DNA of 64,000 nucleotides from NCBI RefSeq assembly GCF_007655135.1, contig NC_045128.1, positions 35,682,811 to 35,746,810 of the forward strand. Reading direction: 5' to 3'. Position 1 is the first letter of the stretch. The number at the start of each line of letters is the position of its first letter. The notes under the pieces are model-generated. The model did not search any database. It had not been told where the DNA came from and saw nothing but the letters and a program-made list of their open reading frames with translations. Positions 34,851 to 47,865 of this stretch are shown one piece after another. This DNA comes from Punica granatum. Taxonomy: Eukaryota > Streptophyta > Magnoliopsida > Myrtales > Lythraceae. The position numbers were made by a program, and so were the translations under genes.

Positions 34851-37800
34851 CTTGCTTCCATATATATATATATATATATATATTGATACATATCACAAAA
34901 ATTGCTTTTCGTCTTTTATTCTAATTATATATTTTCTTCTTCGTTTATAAGAATGTGTGTCAATATATTACGCCCCTTCTAATATCCAACTTTGTATTAC
35001 TTTTGTTCTTTTCAAATTTCACATATAGTTTCATACGAGAATTGAATATGAAATCTCTTGGTTAATAAATGAGAAAGTGCGTCACTGAGTTATATCTTTT
35101 TCCTACATCCGCATTTTTGTTTTTCAACATTATCTCATAATTCAAGCAGAAAAGAAAACAAAAATCAAATCACAAATTCTTCAAGAAGCTCTATGGATTA
35201 ATTATCTGGTAGATGAGATAATACACTTTCTGTTTTTCGCCCTCGAGTTAGTGGCATCGATATCCTTTAGTTTGGCTTAAATTTTTTTTTCACTAAGTCA
35301 TGTAAATATCAAGTTTAAATAATTTTATTTGTGTTTCATGATTTCATCTTATGCATGAGTGCAAACAATAAAATATATCGAAGTGATAGATCTCGTTTCG
35401 ACAAACAAAACAGTAATAATCTTTGACAGGTCGAGGCCAGGTTAGGCAGTACGATTGCGCAGGATTTTGGCAGGCGTGGAAAAGAGTCGGGGGGGAAAGG
35501 TAACCTAGGACTTTCCGAGGCACCCCAGGATTCATGGGAGATCATGGGAAACAGGGCATTATGATGGTAATATATTTTAATTGCATATACAACTGATGAA
35601 TGGTCCCCTACTTTCTTCAATTCTATTTTATCATTTACCAGGCAATTACGACCGGGGCGATGCTGCGGATTAGAAATTACATGATTTTGTTAGATAAATT
35701 TATAATCACTAATTATTTTCCGTATCCATTTATTTATATTAATACATAACAACAATGTATTTACACTTTAATTGCTCTCTTTATATACATTTGATTTAGG
35801 ATAGAATAGTAAAAATTCAATCATTATAAAATATAAAAGTCGAGGCGCAAAATGTGATTGCGCCATATTAATTATCCAAATTTTAGAATCCCAACTTATT
35901 GTTGATCGTCTTCTTGGCTACCTGAGTAATTAATTATCTTCAATAAAGGAATAGGATTCTTCCAATATATAATTGCTCAATATTGCTTAAAGGAAAACTT
36001 TCGCCAATGGTTTTACTTTTAAATATTTTTCTTTTGGGTAATTACTTCCAATTTTTTCAGATATGAATATAATATTTAAATTTCTAAAAAACAAATTTAC
36101 AATTTGTTTTCTGTTGAGTCAAACACAAAGTAAATTGAAAGCGAATAATCCTAATCCCACTTACCATCATCACTTTCGAAATAACAAATATTATTTTAAA
36201 TACAGAGCAAAAGAATCAATATGGATTAGTCCAAATGATTCGGCACTTGATCCCTTGAAATAATGGTTTGCTTCGTGTTTTGTCTATGTAGAGAGAATCC
36301 AGGATTTGGAGAGGTTTACTTCCTCAGTGACTCGATCGAGCTTAAATTTGGATTGGTAAAAGTCCATTGAGCTTCCTTATAATAGCTAGAGTACATTGAG
36401 AATAAAATATATCAGAAAAGATTGGTAAAGGCAAAAGAAAAAAAGAAAAAAAAAGAATTTTTATAAGTTGGTCTAAGTGATTCGACCCTTATTTTCCTTA
36501 GATAAGATTTTGAGATCGAGTTTTGTGTAAATGGAAAGAACTAACAATTTTGGATTGTTGCTCCCTTTAGTGTCCCGACCTGACTCGAATCTAGATTGAC
36601 CCCTTAGTGGACCGACCTAACTTGATCTTGAATAGACCCCTCAATGGACCAACTTAACTCGAACCTGGATTGACCAGGGTCCATCGGACTTACATATAAT
36701 AAGTGGAACACATCGAAAATAAAATATAGAATAAAAGATAAATTGATAAAGTTCCACCAAACTTACATAAATAAATGCAACTTCAACCTAAATTGATCGG
36801 GGTTCATCGTTCTTACATATAACAAGTGGTACACATTGAAAATAAAATATAAAATAAAAGATAAATTGATTATGGGTCACCGAACTTACATATATACACT
36901 GAAAATAAAATATAGCCCAAAAGACAGGAAAAGACAAAAAAAAAAAGAGGTGAGAGTTTAAAAACAGTATCACTCGCCCAGTCCTATCTATGGACGAGTT
37001 TTTACTTTTTATTGCTTTATAAAAAAATTGTTTGCTTTGAAGTGTGCTTACTACTTTTCTTATTAATTAATTTATCTTTTGATAACACAATCTCCTAAAT
37101 ACAGCTGTGATATCTGCCCAGCTTATAGATCACTGACACGTTTTTGCATTAAAGTCTTCATGCCGCATGCATTCTCCCACCAATCCCAGAAGTTCTTAAA
37201 TTATCCTTCCTAACAAATTTGATAACTCGATTCAGCTTTATCCATACGGACTGGATCACCGCTTAATCATAACCGCCTCGTTACCTCGAGCTCTTAATAA
37301 TTATATATTTTGGATGGAAATATAAACATTACAAGAAACTTATTGTTCGGTTTGTAAATGAAGAGAATCATACATCAGCTCAATTGTGCTATTATTCAAT
37401 GTACTAATTGACTGACTTAAATGGATTTATATTTTAAACCATGACCTTATATCATATTTAACATTATATATATATATATATGTATATGTATTCAGGTCGT
37501 TTTGGCATTCGTTTGCCCCGTGAAAAGCAGGTATCAACGCCGAAAATGTATTTTACTAATCCAAGTTGATGTAGCAGGCAATTCCTCCATGTTTGCTTAA
37601 ACGTCTTATTGAGTTAATTAATGTGCAATTTTATTATTAGTCAATCTATATTGGGTTTGGTAGTTCTGGTAACTTTCCAAAAATGAAGAGAATGGAATAT
37701 ATGTTGTAAGAAAGCAATCCCTTTTCTAGATCGAAGGAGCCCTTTAATTTGGGGCTATATTAACGATTCGCGATCTCTGCAAGTTGGGTAGAATCTGTAA

Positions 37801-38195
37801 TTACCTATCAAAAAGCTCCGATTTGATGTTAAAAATTACCCTAATTAAGCAATACCTTTGAATAAATATATACACCTTTGTCGTCGAAGTGATAAAATAG
37901 AATATTATTAAAGAGATATACTTTATGGGTAGAACATAATCAAATTGCACAGTCGTATTAATTTATATATATGGCCGATAGAATTCCCTGAAAAAGAAAC
38001 TTTTTCCTTAGAGGAGAATCATATAAATATATTTGACTGTTTTTAGAATACACTGGAAAGAGTACTATTCGAATTTCGTATTCTCGCGACTGTGATTCGA
38101 TTTCGTTTATTATTTAATTATATTTTTAAGAAATTCATTTTACTTATAATATATTCTATTCGACATTCGATAAATAAATGAACGAAAACAATAAG
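34851..38195. other. Intergenic AT-rich DNA, no supported gene
   Basis: Contains (TA)n runs (about 34858-34882 and 37466-37480). Repeated phrases of the type GACC.ACTTAACTCGAACCTGGATTGACC and TTACATATAATAAGTGG..ACA recur at about 36590-36900, a dispersed non-coding repeat. No exon or domain seen. Confidence 0.5.
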
Positions 38196-38363
38196 GGGTG
38201 TTTGATTTCAGAGTTAAAGTAACTTTGATTTTGATTTTGATTTTGATTTTGATTGTGGAAAAAGACAAATGAGATGGTATTATAAATTTGACTTAGGAAA
38301 CTTGTGTTTTTGTTGTTTAGTGGGTAGAGTTAAAATCAAAATCACGATTCTAAAATCAAACCC
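38196..38363. mobile_element. Small MITE with (TTTTGA)n
   Basis: Terminal inverted repeats GGGTGTTTGATTT and AAATCAAACCC bound a 168-bp element whose left arm contains a short TTTTGA hexamer run. No clear target duplication found. Confidence 0.5.
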
Positions 38364-40149
38364 AAATTTCAAAATGGGCCTAAGTGCAGTCATATTGTTA
38401 TTTCGTCATATTAGGTAAATAAACTATTAACAATAAAGTAAATAACAAAATTATAAAGTAATTCAATAATAAATATTGCTTAACGCTGGAGTAAATAATA
38501 ATATTATAAAATAATATATTAATATATATACGTATACCTAACGATGAAATAAATAAGTTTTACGGTAAATTAATTTTTATGAATTTTGTTGTAAAATTGA
38601 TTGGTAACATACTCGATCAAGCGGGTAATTTTTTCGTGTACTACATACCATATTCTACCAAATGTTCGGATCTATTATGACATAGTCTTTCAAGATTTAT
38701 GGTAGTATGGGTACATGTGAAATCTATACTACCCATACTTACTTTTTTTTTACATATTTTACTAAAAAAATAATAAACTTTAATTGATTTTGTCACATTT
38801 AGTTAAAAGTTAAATAATGTATAAATTTCAAATTATTTTTCATAAATTACAAAATGTGTTATTTTTTGCTGCTTACCAAGCACATATAACTCTAACATTA
38901 TTCAAGAAGAATGATTATTAACTTCATTAATTGTTTCAATTTAATTTTTACCGACTACAGAACATTAATTATCTTATTACTTTAAAAATAATTAATCTCA
39001 CATAGTTTTTCTCCGTTAACTATCCTATATTAGCTTAAATGTCACAATAAATTTTTTGCATAATATCATTAATGACTGTGCATAGCACGGGCATCACCCT
39101 AGTGATAAAAAAATTCTAAAACAGCACTTATGCTGTATCTCGTCTGGATTTTGTGGATTTGTTCCCTTTTTCCATGATTAAATATGAAAATAAAATTGGC
39201 AAAACATCGGACTTTATACATTTTGAGATGTCCACATGTACTACGTAATATTCATTTACCGATTAGGGAAAAAGTAGCAGATCAATTAAGGATTCTAGGA
39301 GATAGGAATATTGATTGATTCAAGTGGTACAACACTTGTTACTCTTAAACAAAATCTAGAATTCAAGTATTGTGAATAAAAAAATACACAATAAGTAAAA
39401 TTTTACCATTTAGTAGATCGATCTCGCTTTAATCTAAATTAATTCGGATCACTAGGTTTCTTAATATCAGAAAAAAGAACAACGTAATTCACTCATATAC
39501 TACAAGAGCAAAAGATGCAGAACAAGCTCTAAAACAACTTAAATCACACCTTAGGCTCCAAGTCTGGAAGAGTAGCAAGGTTCATCTTCCCTCCCTTTAT
39601 AGTGTGATCAATGATCGTGGAAACGCTTGATTTCTTCTTTTGAAAGGACTGAGCATTTCTCTATTCAAGTACGATAAACATATTATACGTCCCCAGGAGT
39701 TTCAAAATGGAAAAAAAAAAAAAATTGGTCATATAAGTTTAGTTTTCGATCAATTTTGATCTTCTAAGTTTTAAAAGTGCCGAATTAGCCCTAGAAATTT
39801 GCTTTGTAAGGCAATTTTAGTCCATTTCGTGACTTGTAAAACCAAAAATGTCTTTCTTTTTCAAAACTTATTGGACCACATTTTAATTGAAAGTCAATTT
39901 ATAAGATCAAAAATGTCTTTTTTAAAATTTATAGACTGAAATTGTCTTATACAGCAAATTCAATAGCTTTAAATCTTTGATTGAATATCAAATTTATAGG
40001 ACCAAAAATATCTTTTTCTCATTTCAAAATGATGACATCAAGTTTCCTCCATTTCAAAAAGAACAAATCTAATTGACTTCGGATAAAATCTGGCCCGATA
40101 ACAAGAAGTTTCCTCCTTTTTGCACTAATAATTCTACTAAGAATGCTTC
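38364..40149. other. Intergenic DNA with repeat-like segment
   Basis: From about 39730 to 40030 the phrase ACCAAAAATGTCTTT recurs three times with inverted surroundings, suggesting an old MITE. Otherwise nothing recognised. Confidence 0.4.
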
Positions 40150-40260
40150 TTCACACAGCCCGAGTGACTTGGCATGTGAAGAAGAGATGATCTCTGGTCT
40201 CGACAACAGCAATCACACTCCATTGCTGTATGTTGCATCTCCCATTTTACTACTCGTTCT
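40150..40260 (-). mobile_element. LINE zf-RVT relic
   Basis: The minus strand reads VVETRDHLFFTCQVTRAV and then a stop. This is the typical E..DHLFF.C pattern of the zinc-binding domain behind plant LINE reverse transcriptases. A fossil fragment only. Confidence 0.55.
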
Positions 40261-43200
40261 TGAATGCTTTTTTTTTTCTTTCTTTTTTTTTCGAACAATA
40301 ATGAGGATCCTTTATATATCTACATTAAAAATAAATATAAGGGAAAATGTCCCACTGCATATTATAAGAGCTAGCATAATATAACAATTTATCCACCGGA
40401 CAAAATAAAAAGGATAATGATGTGAAAAAATATATACAACCAAGAGATATTTCTTTGTAACCATTCTAGGTCCATTAACTCACTTGCTGAAGTAAAGCTC
40501 CCAGACTTATGAAGAGATCGAATAACCCCATTTTTTATTTCCCCCACAAGCTGATCTTTATTAACTCAAAACCCGAGGGTCTGAGCATTTTGGCCAACAC
40601 TAATCCCTAATTTGAAGAATACAACCTGCACATATCGTTACCATTTATCTGTAATATGATGAATAACAGATAAACGTCCCTTTTCGTCATTTTGTTGTAA
40701 TTAGTTGATGAATGCAACTTCTGAGTACGACAATTAACTATTTTCATGCAAATGATCTTAATAATATAGACAGATGGTAAGTTGGAATACTGATCGATAT
40801 ATATGATTAAGATCTTCCCTGAGTCTGTGCTGCATTGATCAATTATTTGACTTAAACCTCTCGTGTTTCTTTGTTTCTAATTGTTCTTCGATATTGTATT
40901 GCGTCATCCATTTATGATCACAACAAAAGCTCCCAATCAATTGTTTCATTAAGAACAAAAAATTTTTAAAACCCGATATAAGCGCAACGCCCTTGCGCAA
41001 TGTGAAAAACTGTGTCAGTGAGGGAACATTCGTATAGTTCATCTGCAATTAAGCAAGCTTTAGATTTGCACATCAAGAACAATTACTTTTAGATTTGCAC
41101 ATGAAGAACAAAGTATATAAACATGTATAAAACTAGACGTTGACGTAATGCCTCACGCAATTGACCATGTGGACCCATGTCAGTGAGGAAACATTCGTAC
41201 GGTTCATCCGCGCATACAAAATTATTTTAGGGGCAAGTACGTGGATGTGACTCGATAGCAGTCAATTTTATCTACAGTGCATATATTCAAAATTTATTAG
41301 AAGTATTTCATAAATAAGGCCAAATCAATGCCAAATGGGATTAGTCTTAATTAATAAACTACAAGTGATTTCATTGGAAAAAAAACTATTTGAGGTATAT
41401 CTGATTAATTAACTCTTCTAATCTTATCATTCATCGGATTAATTATTTACTTAATCTCTTGGGAACCCAAGAAAATATTTTGTTTTGGTTGGGGTTAGAC
41501 ATTGGGGGAAGTGGGACTCATGGTTTTGATTAGTGGAACCCACGTGATTAAAGATTTCATATACGAATAACAATAAGTACTTCCCTTATGAACATATAAA
41601 CTTCACACATACGCGGTCTCATAATAATTTTCATTGGATGATTTATGACAATTTTCCGGACTCAGTGCAAAAGTAAGTTAAGTAAATCACTCTGAGTTAA
41701 TAATACAACAACAAAGGCTACAAATTTTAAGCAGAAGAAGAATCTAAATTAACGTGATGATATTGTGGTGGAAGATTATCCGATCTCGACCTATACCGTC
41801 TGATGATCCAAATGAATATAGTCGACTGTAAAATATAATACAGTCAATTGTGTTGGATTTTGTTTATTTCGGAACAGTACTCTCGATCAAATAAAAATCC
41901 TATTGTCATACTAATGTGAACGCGCGAAGTCTGCAAAATGGATATTGCAAGCCCATATATCTCTAGATGATTAATTAGCACCATATAGTATAATTTTGAT
42001 TACTGATTTTGACTTTAAAAGAAAAGGGCATAGACTTGAAAAGCAGATTAGGACAACATAGGATTTTGGAAAACTACAAATATAATAAGAAAGCCTTCAT
42101 TTATTAAAGGGCCGCCATCTGGCCAAGTGTCAATCATCAAAAATCATTCAGAGTCCCTGCAACGAAGTACGAAGACCTGCCGGGGAAAGACTATCTTATT
42201 GTCAGTGGTATCTTTCAACGATTGGTCTAAAATGATTTTAAGTCTATTGTCAAATTTTGATGAAAGGAGAAATAGCCAATCACCTGTAAAGAGAAACAAT
42301 TGAAAAATCTCTTTTGTCTTTCAAATCTTAAATGAATTCGTTTGGTAATACTTTCCATAAAAGAATAATATGTGTTAAAGAAATTCACTCAATGAAAAGT
42401 AGATAATTAATGAGAAAAAAATACTTCATTTAATGAAGAAGATATATATAATGATAAAATTACAACCCAACGACATAGAAATAAACAAATCAAACCAAAA
42501 TTATAGAGGATAGCCTATTTTGCTTTCCATGGAGGCATGCAGTTTACGTTTTAAATTCAAGTATGAGGTCGCATGTAGACAAAGTAGAAAGAATGCAACC
42601 ATGTTGAGACGCTTCGAGCGAATGGTCATGGGATGGGGGCGAGACCTCCTGTCAACAAGCTGATGGAGTCGTGACCGTATTGTTGAGGATGTAATCTTGC
42701 CGCAATAGACTTGTGAACTTGAATCGTTGAGGGGCTCATCCTGCCGCTACAAGCTCGGGATATCAAAATTACTCTTACTCCTAAGGATAAAAGCTCGTCT
42801 GAACTAAGAGATCTGTAGATATTCTATATATAAATGAGTTGTGTGTTAATCCTGCGAGATTTTCTGGTATTTATAGATTTTCCTTTGTCCTCGACGGTTA
42901 CAAAATCTTCTCTCTAATCTTGAGAACGTGGACTCATTGTTATCCAACTGCTTTTAACCATGATCTTATCATCGCGTGATAATTATCCACAACTTTGACC
43001 TAATCCACCTTGGATAAACTTTATCTTCTCTATCTGTAACTGCCCAGCAGTCGTGATTGCGCAGATTTTGAAGCAGTTATAATTCAAATATGACATCATC
43101 ACTGCTCAGATTATAGAAGCCAGTCAATCACATAATCTGAGTCATGTAGTGTCATGCACAGTTACGTCCATATTCTATCTATTCACATGCTTAGAATTTA

Positions 43201-43370
43201 AATTTGTCTGGTATGCCAAAAACGATGCCGTTCCTCTACGGTTCTACTAATATTATGCCGATACCCCAAACTTTTATAATTTACAGGAATGCTCACAACA
43301 CGTCTAATGACCTGATTGAGCCACGTTGCTAGTTTATGAAAATCATTTTATTTTGGTAATGAAGTTACAA
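40261..43370. other. Intergenic DNA with local duplication and LTR-like stretch
   Basis: Short duplicated phrases: GTCAGTGAGG(G)AACATTCGTA..GTTCATC at about 41015 and 41180, and TTTTAGATTTGCACAT at about 41058 and 41087. From about 42600 to 43200 the composition and a minus-strand TATA-like motif (TCTATAAATACC) suggest a degraded solo LTR. No coding exon seen. Confidence 0.35.
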
Positions 43371-43378
43371 TAATATAT

Positions 43379-43815
43379 GGGTTAATAACAAAAAAATACA
43401 AATTTTTTACATTTTAACAATTCTAGCACGAACATTTCTCTTTAACCTAAAAATGAAAAAATTTCGATTTGATAACGATTCTAGCTTGACGTCAAATTTT
43501 TCGTTAATTTTGACAAAATCGAGGCCATAAAGGGCGCCGATGATCCCAATCGAGGGGAGGGCATTGACGACCCCAATCGGAAGGGTTTTTGAGGGTTTTC
43601 TCGATTCCGGGGGGTGGGGGCCTCAATTCTGGCCACCCCCTAGTTTGGGTCGTTGGCGCCTTCTGTGGCCTTGATTCCATCTAAATTAATCGAAAATTTG
43701 ACGCCGTGTTAGAGTTGTTATCAAATCGAAAGTTTATGCATTTTTAAGTTAACGAGAAAATTTCGTGTTAGAATTGTTAAAATGTAAAAAGTTTGTGTTT
43801 TTTTGTTATTAACCC
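43379..43815. mobile_element. MULE-like MITE, 437 bp, long inverted repeats
   Basis: Perfect 11-bp ends GGGTTAATAAC and GTTATTAACCC open inverted arms of more than 100 bp (GTAAAAA, TTGTTAAAATG, and CGATTTGATAAC.ACTCT pair between arms). Flanks are perfect 8-bp repeats TAATATAT (43371-43378, 43816-43823). The core is GC-rich. Non-coding. Confidence 0.8.
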
Positions 43816-44530
43816 TAATATATTTATAGTACTTCTATTATAAATATTTAGTATCCTGCGACCTTTACCAGAATAATAGAAATACTAAACATTTGAACTA
43901 GAAGTACCAAATAGGTCCTTGTAATTCGATATCATGTTGGAATTTCCAATTTTTTGAAAACAAGGTTACCACCTTTTTACCACATTTTTAAGAGTTTTAT
44001 GCATTAATGGGTCTACCCTACTCGAATCTAGATTGATTGGGATTTATTAAAATTGTGGATACTAGGTGGTGCAGGAGAGAAAAAAAGAAGCAACATATAA
44101 ATTTATTATACTTATTTTGCTGTTTAAGTCAATCATTAACTTAATTATCTAAGAGCAAGTGGGCTGGACATTGAAATTATATCAAACCAAGCTAACCTTA
44201 AACAAAACAGATTCTTTTCCTTTATTTGGAAATCGTATTTGAGAAAGGACCCGATTTTAATTGAGGCCAAGCATGACTACCAAATCACAGTTAATATTGG
44301 ACGCATATCAATCGAAACATGACTTATATCATGCTAATGAATCTTAATTATGATTCTTCATCCATAATTAGTTAATCCTTATTCCTTACTACTCCATAAT
44401 CGCATTCCCAATGTCGCCCTTCAATCGTGTAAACCAACAAATTAAATCCTTGATCCAAAATATTTTCACTAGGTTAGTGACATACAAAAAAAAAAGTACA
44501 AATCTCATACAAAAACATGTTATATTTATA

Positions 44531-44957
44531 GGGTTAATTACACTAGTGATCCAAAAAGTTTTAATAATGTATTAAGTTGGTCAAAAAAGTTTTTTTTGCT
44601 ACTTGATGGTACAAAATGTTTCAAAATTGTAACATAATAGTACAAACCGTCATCTCACCATTGACACCGTCAAGTCGTCCTTTACAAAACTGTAAATTTT
44701 ATACCATCATGTAACTTACGTAAAACATTTTGTACTATTAAGTTATAACTTCAAAACATTTTGCACCATCATGTAACATCCCACAAAAACCGGTTTTGCA
44801 CCATCAGCGTCAGCTTGACGGCTTCAAAGGCGAGATGACCGTTTATACTATCATGTTACAACTTTGAAACATTTTGTACCATCAAGTAACAAAAAAAATT
44901 TTTTTGACCAACCTGACACATTATTAAAACTTTTTATATTACCAATGTAATTTATCC
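44531..44957. mobile_element. MULE-like MITE, 427 bp, 10-bp target duplication
   Basis: Inverted arms of about 125 bp: GGGTTAATTACACTAGT on the left, GGATAAATTACATTGGT read in from the right, and GGTACAAAATGTTTCAAA in both arms. Perfect flanking repeats TATATTTATA (44521-44530, 44958-44967). Duplication length and arm length fit a Mutator-like MITE. Confidence 0.85.
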
Positions 44958-44967
44958 TATATTTATA

Positions 44968-46582
44968 TATAAGGCGTGCGAAGAAGTAGACATGGATCAA
45001 ATATACTATTATAAAAAAAAAAAGGGCACTTGGAAGCGAAGTACATTCTGGTGAAGAACGGGGACCGCAGCTTTTGTACTTTGCATCAATATACAAAGGA
45101 AAGAGAGACCGCAAAACATGATGTTGTGAGTTAACGGCGAATCTAGTTTTCATATGGATGGACCTTATTTCAGTATGCTTTATTCGCAGTTCAATTTGAT
45201 GAAATCCTTAATCTCACCTTTGAGAATTGTTGATCACACATTGGAAAATAAAATGAAATCATTGAATTCATATGAGACTTGGTATCACAATCATTATAGG
45301 CCAATGCAAATTTTACTCTCATTAATAAAAAAGAATTAAAAAGGAAACATTTAGCACGCAAATTAAAGTGATCTTCACAGTGCACACTTCTTCGTGGTTC
45401 AGATATAAAATGCATATTGATTTTGCGCTTGAAAAATAAAAATATAGGTAAATGCGTATGCATATTGTATTAACATTGATCCTCACATTAGGGATTTCAG
45501 TTTTTCCTTCTTTTTTGTTTTTTCATACGCATGCGGTAACCAATTCATGATCAAGCATGTATGGATTGTCAAAATCAAAGCCTCATTCTCAATTCTATAA
45601 GAATTTTTATGAAAGTTCTTCATTTGCTTCTCTTTCGATGGAAGTTTTATTCTTTCAAAATGTATCTTAATATTGGCCTAATTCTTCTTCTAATGACCGA
45701 CTCAATTTCTGATAAAAAAGATACCTCTTGGTTACATTTCAACAAGTTTGGTAATGAGCATAAAAACCCTATTGTCCGATGGAGAGAAAATCCTATGATT
45801 ATCTTTCAAGGAAATTTTCAAACGAATAATTTCAATTTCTTATTTTACTGTGTTCCACTCTCTGTGTTACATTGAATATACACATGAATGACTATAATAG
45901 AGATTCCGTTATTTGTATTAACAACTAATCTAGGATGAATATTTTGAATGCTGTATATCTTTGTAACTCCAGAATGATTCAGTTTATACTCCTACCTATT
46001 ATCGGAATTTACCAAGAAAGTTGTACAGTTTAATTAGGTTACTATAAAATATTTAGAATGCGTTTGGATTGAGAGTTGAGTTGAGTTGAGTTTTGGTTTT
46101 AATTGGTTTGTAATGATTGTATTGTTGAATTATGAGAACAAGTGTAAAAAAGTAATAAATAATTGAGATAAAATAATGATTAAGTAATGATTGTGTTGTT
46201 GAATTATGAAAAAAGTAATAAATAGTTGAGAGAATTTAATATTAAAAATTAAATTGAATGATTAAAAATATTTTAAAAATAAAAAAAATAATGATTTGTG
46301 ATGTTGAATTGAAGATAAGTGAAGTTGAGTTGAGTTGAGTTTACAAAACAAACACACTTACTCATGGGTGGGGCAAGCTGTGTTAATCGACAATTCTATT
46401 AGTAAACGGTTCGACTTTCCAAAAGAAACATCTGTTACAGTATAGGTTCGATCTTTCTTTCTCATGGGCCAACAATCTCGACTACAATATCCCATTGGTT
46501 CTGATTTTAACAAAGTCTTGAGAAAATTCGACGTTTTTCTTTTTAAAAGTCGTTCAACTGAGATTAATTCTTTCTGCTTTCA
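44968..46582. other. Intergenic DNA, no supported gene
   Basis: A plus-strand frame of 104 codons (45561-45875) has no recognised domain and is judged spurious. At 46056-46352 GAGTT pentamer runs lie at both ends of a small AT-rich MITE-like unit (GCGTTTGG on the left, CCAAACGC-like CAAACAC on the right). Confidence 0.4.
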
Positions 46583-47045
46583 TTATCCAATCAAGTAGTC
46601 TCGGAGGCAGACCCTTAATTGTTGGAGAGGCTCTTGGACAGATCGTCGGGGGCGCGGCAACATGTCGATGGGATCCTCACTGACACGGTGAATACTTAAC
46701 CGGTCGGCCGGGCTACAGCATGTAAATATTGCCTCAAAACTGGCCAATATAGACGAAGCAATCAATGGGCCGTAAGTTGAGCCCAATACGAAGCTTTGCT
46801 GGAAGTTGATGAGGCAAGGAACAGACATGCCATTAACAATTTTCAGAGTATACTACGTACAATTCCAAGTCTCAATTCAACTCACCTTGTTGCCATAAAG
46901 AAAGAACCATTTCTGGTATTCAATCCCATGCATATATCTGTCTGGTAGGTCATTGAACCGATCATACGGTTGTGAATAATCAACTGATTGCCCATTATCC
47001 TCTGCAGCTTGCGTCTCGAGTGCTCCAAAGCCTCGTGTTCTAAAA
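46583..47045 (-). other. Unrecognised exon-like minus-strand segment
   Basis: Minus strand 47045-46888 follows a good acceptor (TTTTTTTAG) and ends at a strong donor (GTGAGT). Two of its frames are open, one reading GQSVDYSQPYDRFNDLPDRY and then MHGIEYQKWFF. A second open stretch (46828-46583, 81 codons) follows. I recognise no family. It could be a gene fragment carried by a transposon or a degraded gene. Confidence 0.3.
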
Positions 47046-47239
47046 AAATTGGTCTTTTTTTCTTATTTCTCTGACACAGATGCGACGTTCCAAACGAGTC
47101 ATCACTCGGAGAGGTAGCCTATATATAGCACAAACTGACTAGATGAGCTTATTCGGAGAGGTAGCTCGGGACACCCTCCCAAACTTCCTAGCTCTTTGAT
47201 TTTTGCAGGTCATCGGCATTGGTTTTTCGGGACCCATCA

Positions 47240-47500
47240 AGTAGGATTTAATTTATGATAGGTCCCCTATACCGGGGGCCCAAAAGGATCCAGACCAAAG
47301 AAGCCCAGAAGAGCCCACTGACAGAACAAGGAGGCCCGGCCCTTTCGGGGTGGCAGTTATTGAGAATTGTCTGTAGGACACCTCCATAAATATATAAGGA
47401 AGGCAGTCATAAGGGGAAGAAGGAAGAATGGTTGCAGGCTGGCATTTTCCCTACGTTATCAATTTATTTAACGGAGTTCCATATGTTAACAAGTCGGGCA
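47240..47500. mobile_element. LTR-like fragment
   Basis: Begins near TGATAGGTCCCC, is rich in GGGCCC-type motifs and carries a TATA-like CCATAAATATATAAGG at about 47380-47395 followed by a purine-rich stretch, as in promoter parts of plant LTRs. No partner LTR, primer-binding site or target duplication found. Confidence 0.3.
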
Positions 47501-47865
47501 TTGGTAATACATGCATCATTAGAAATTGGAAGATCGTACGGTCATTATGAACCAGCTTCGAGGCACATATAAGCGGAAATTGCATAAGCTAAGTCAAGGA
47601 ATATCCAACACTGTAATGCATAAGAAAGCAAGATTTTCAATGACTTGCTTGCCACGCCACTGATGAGCAATTCCTGCTCATCACAGAAAGGGAGATCTTG
47701 GTTAGTCATTCTCCCTTAGTTATCGAGTTGCCAACCTAAGGCAATCCCAACCTGCAGCAGTAAGTTCCAATATGGAGTTAGAGGTCGAATGATTTCGAGA
47801 ATGGTTTGAGAAAAAGGGTGGAAACTACTACAGCAAATGGAGCTTCAAAAATTTTTTTGGTGAAT

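Noticed and set aside
40839..41048. Minus-strand frame reading NIEEQLETKKHERF, reminiscent of a MADS K-box
   Set aside because: The likeness covers fewer than ten residues and no neighbouring MADS exons exist; chance similarity.
45561..45875. Plus-strand open frame of 104 codons with membrane-like residues
   Set aside because: I considered an organelle-derived fragment, but no organelle protein is recognisable, the composition follows the AT-rich surroundings, and there is no splice or promoter context.
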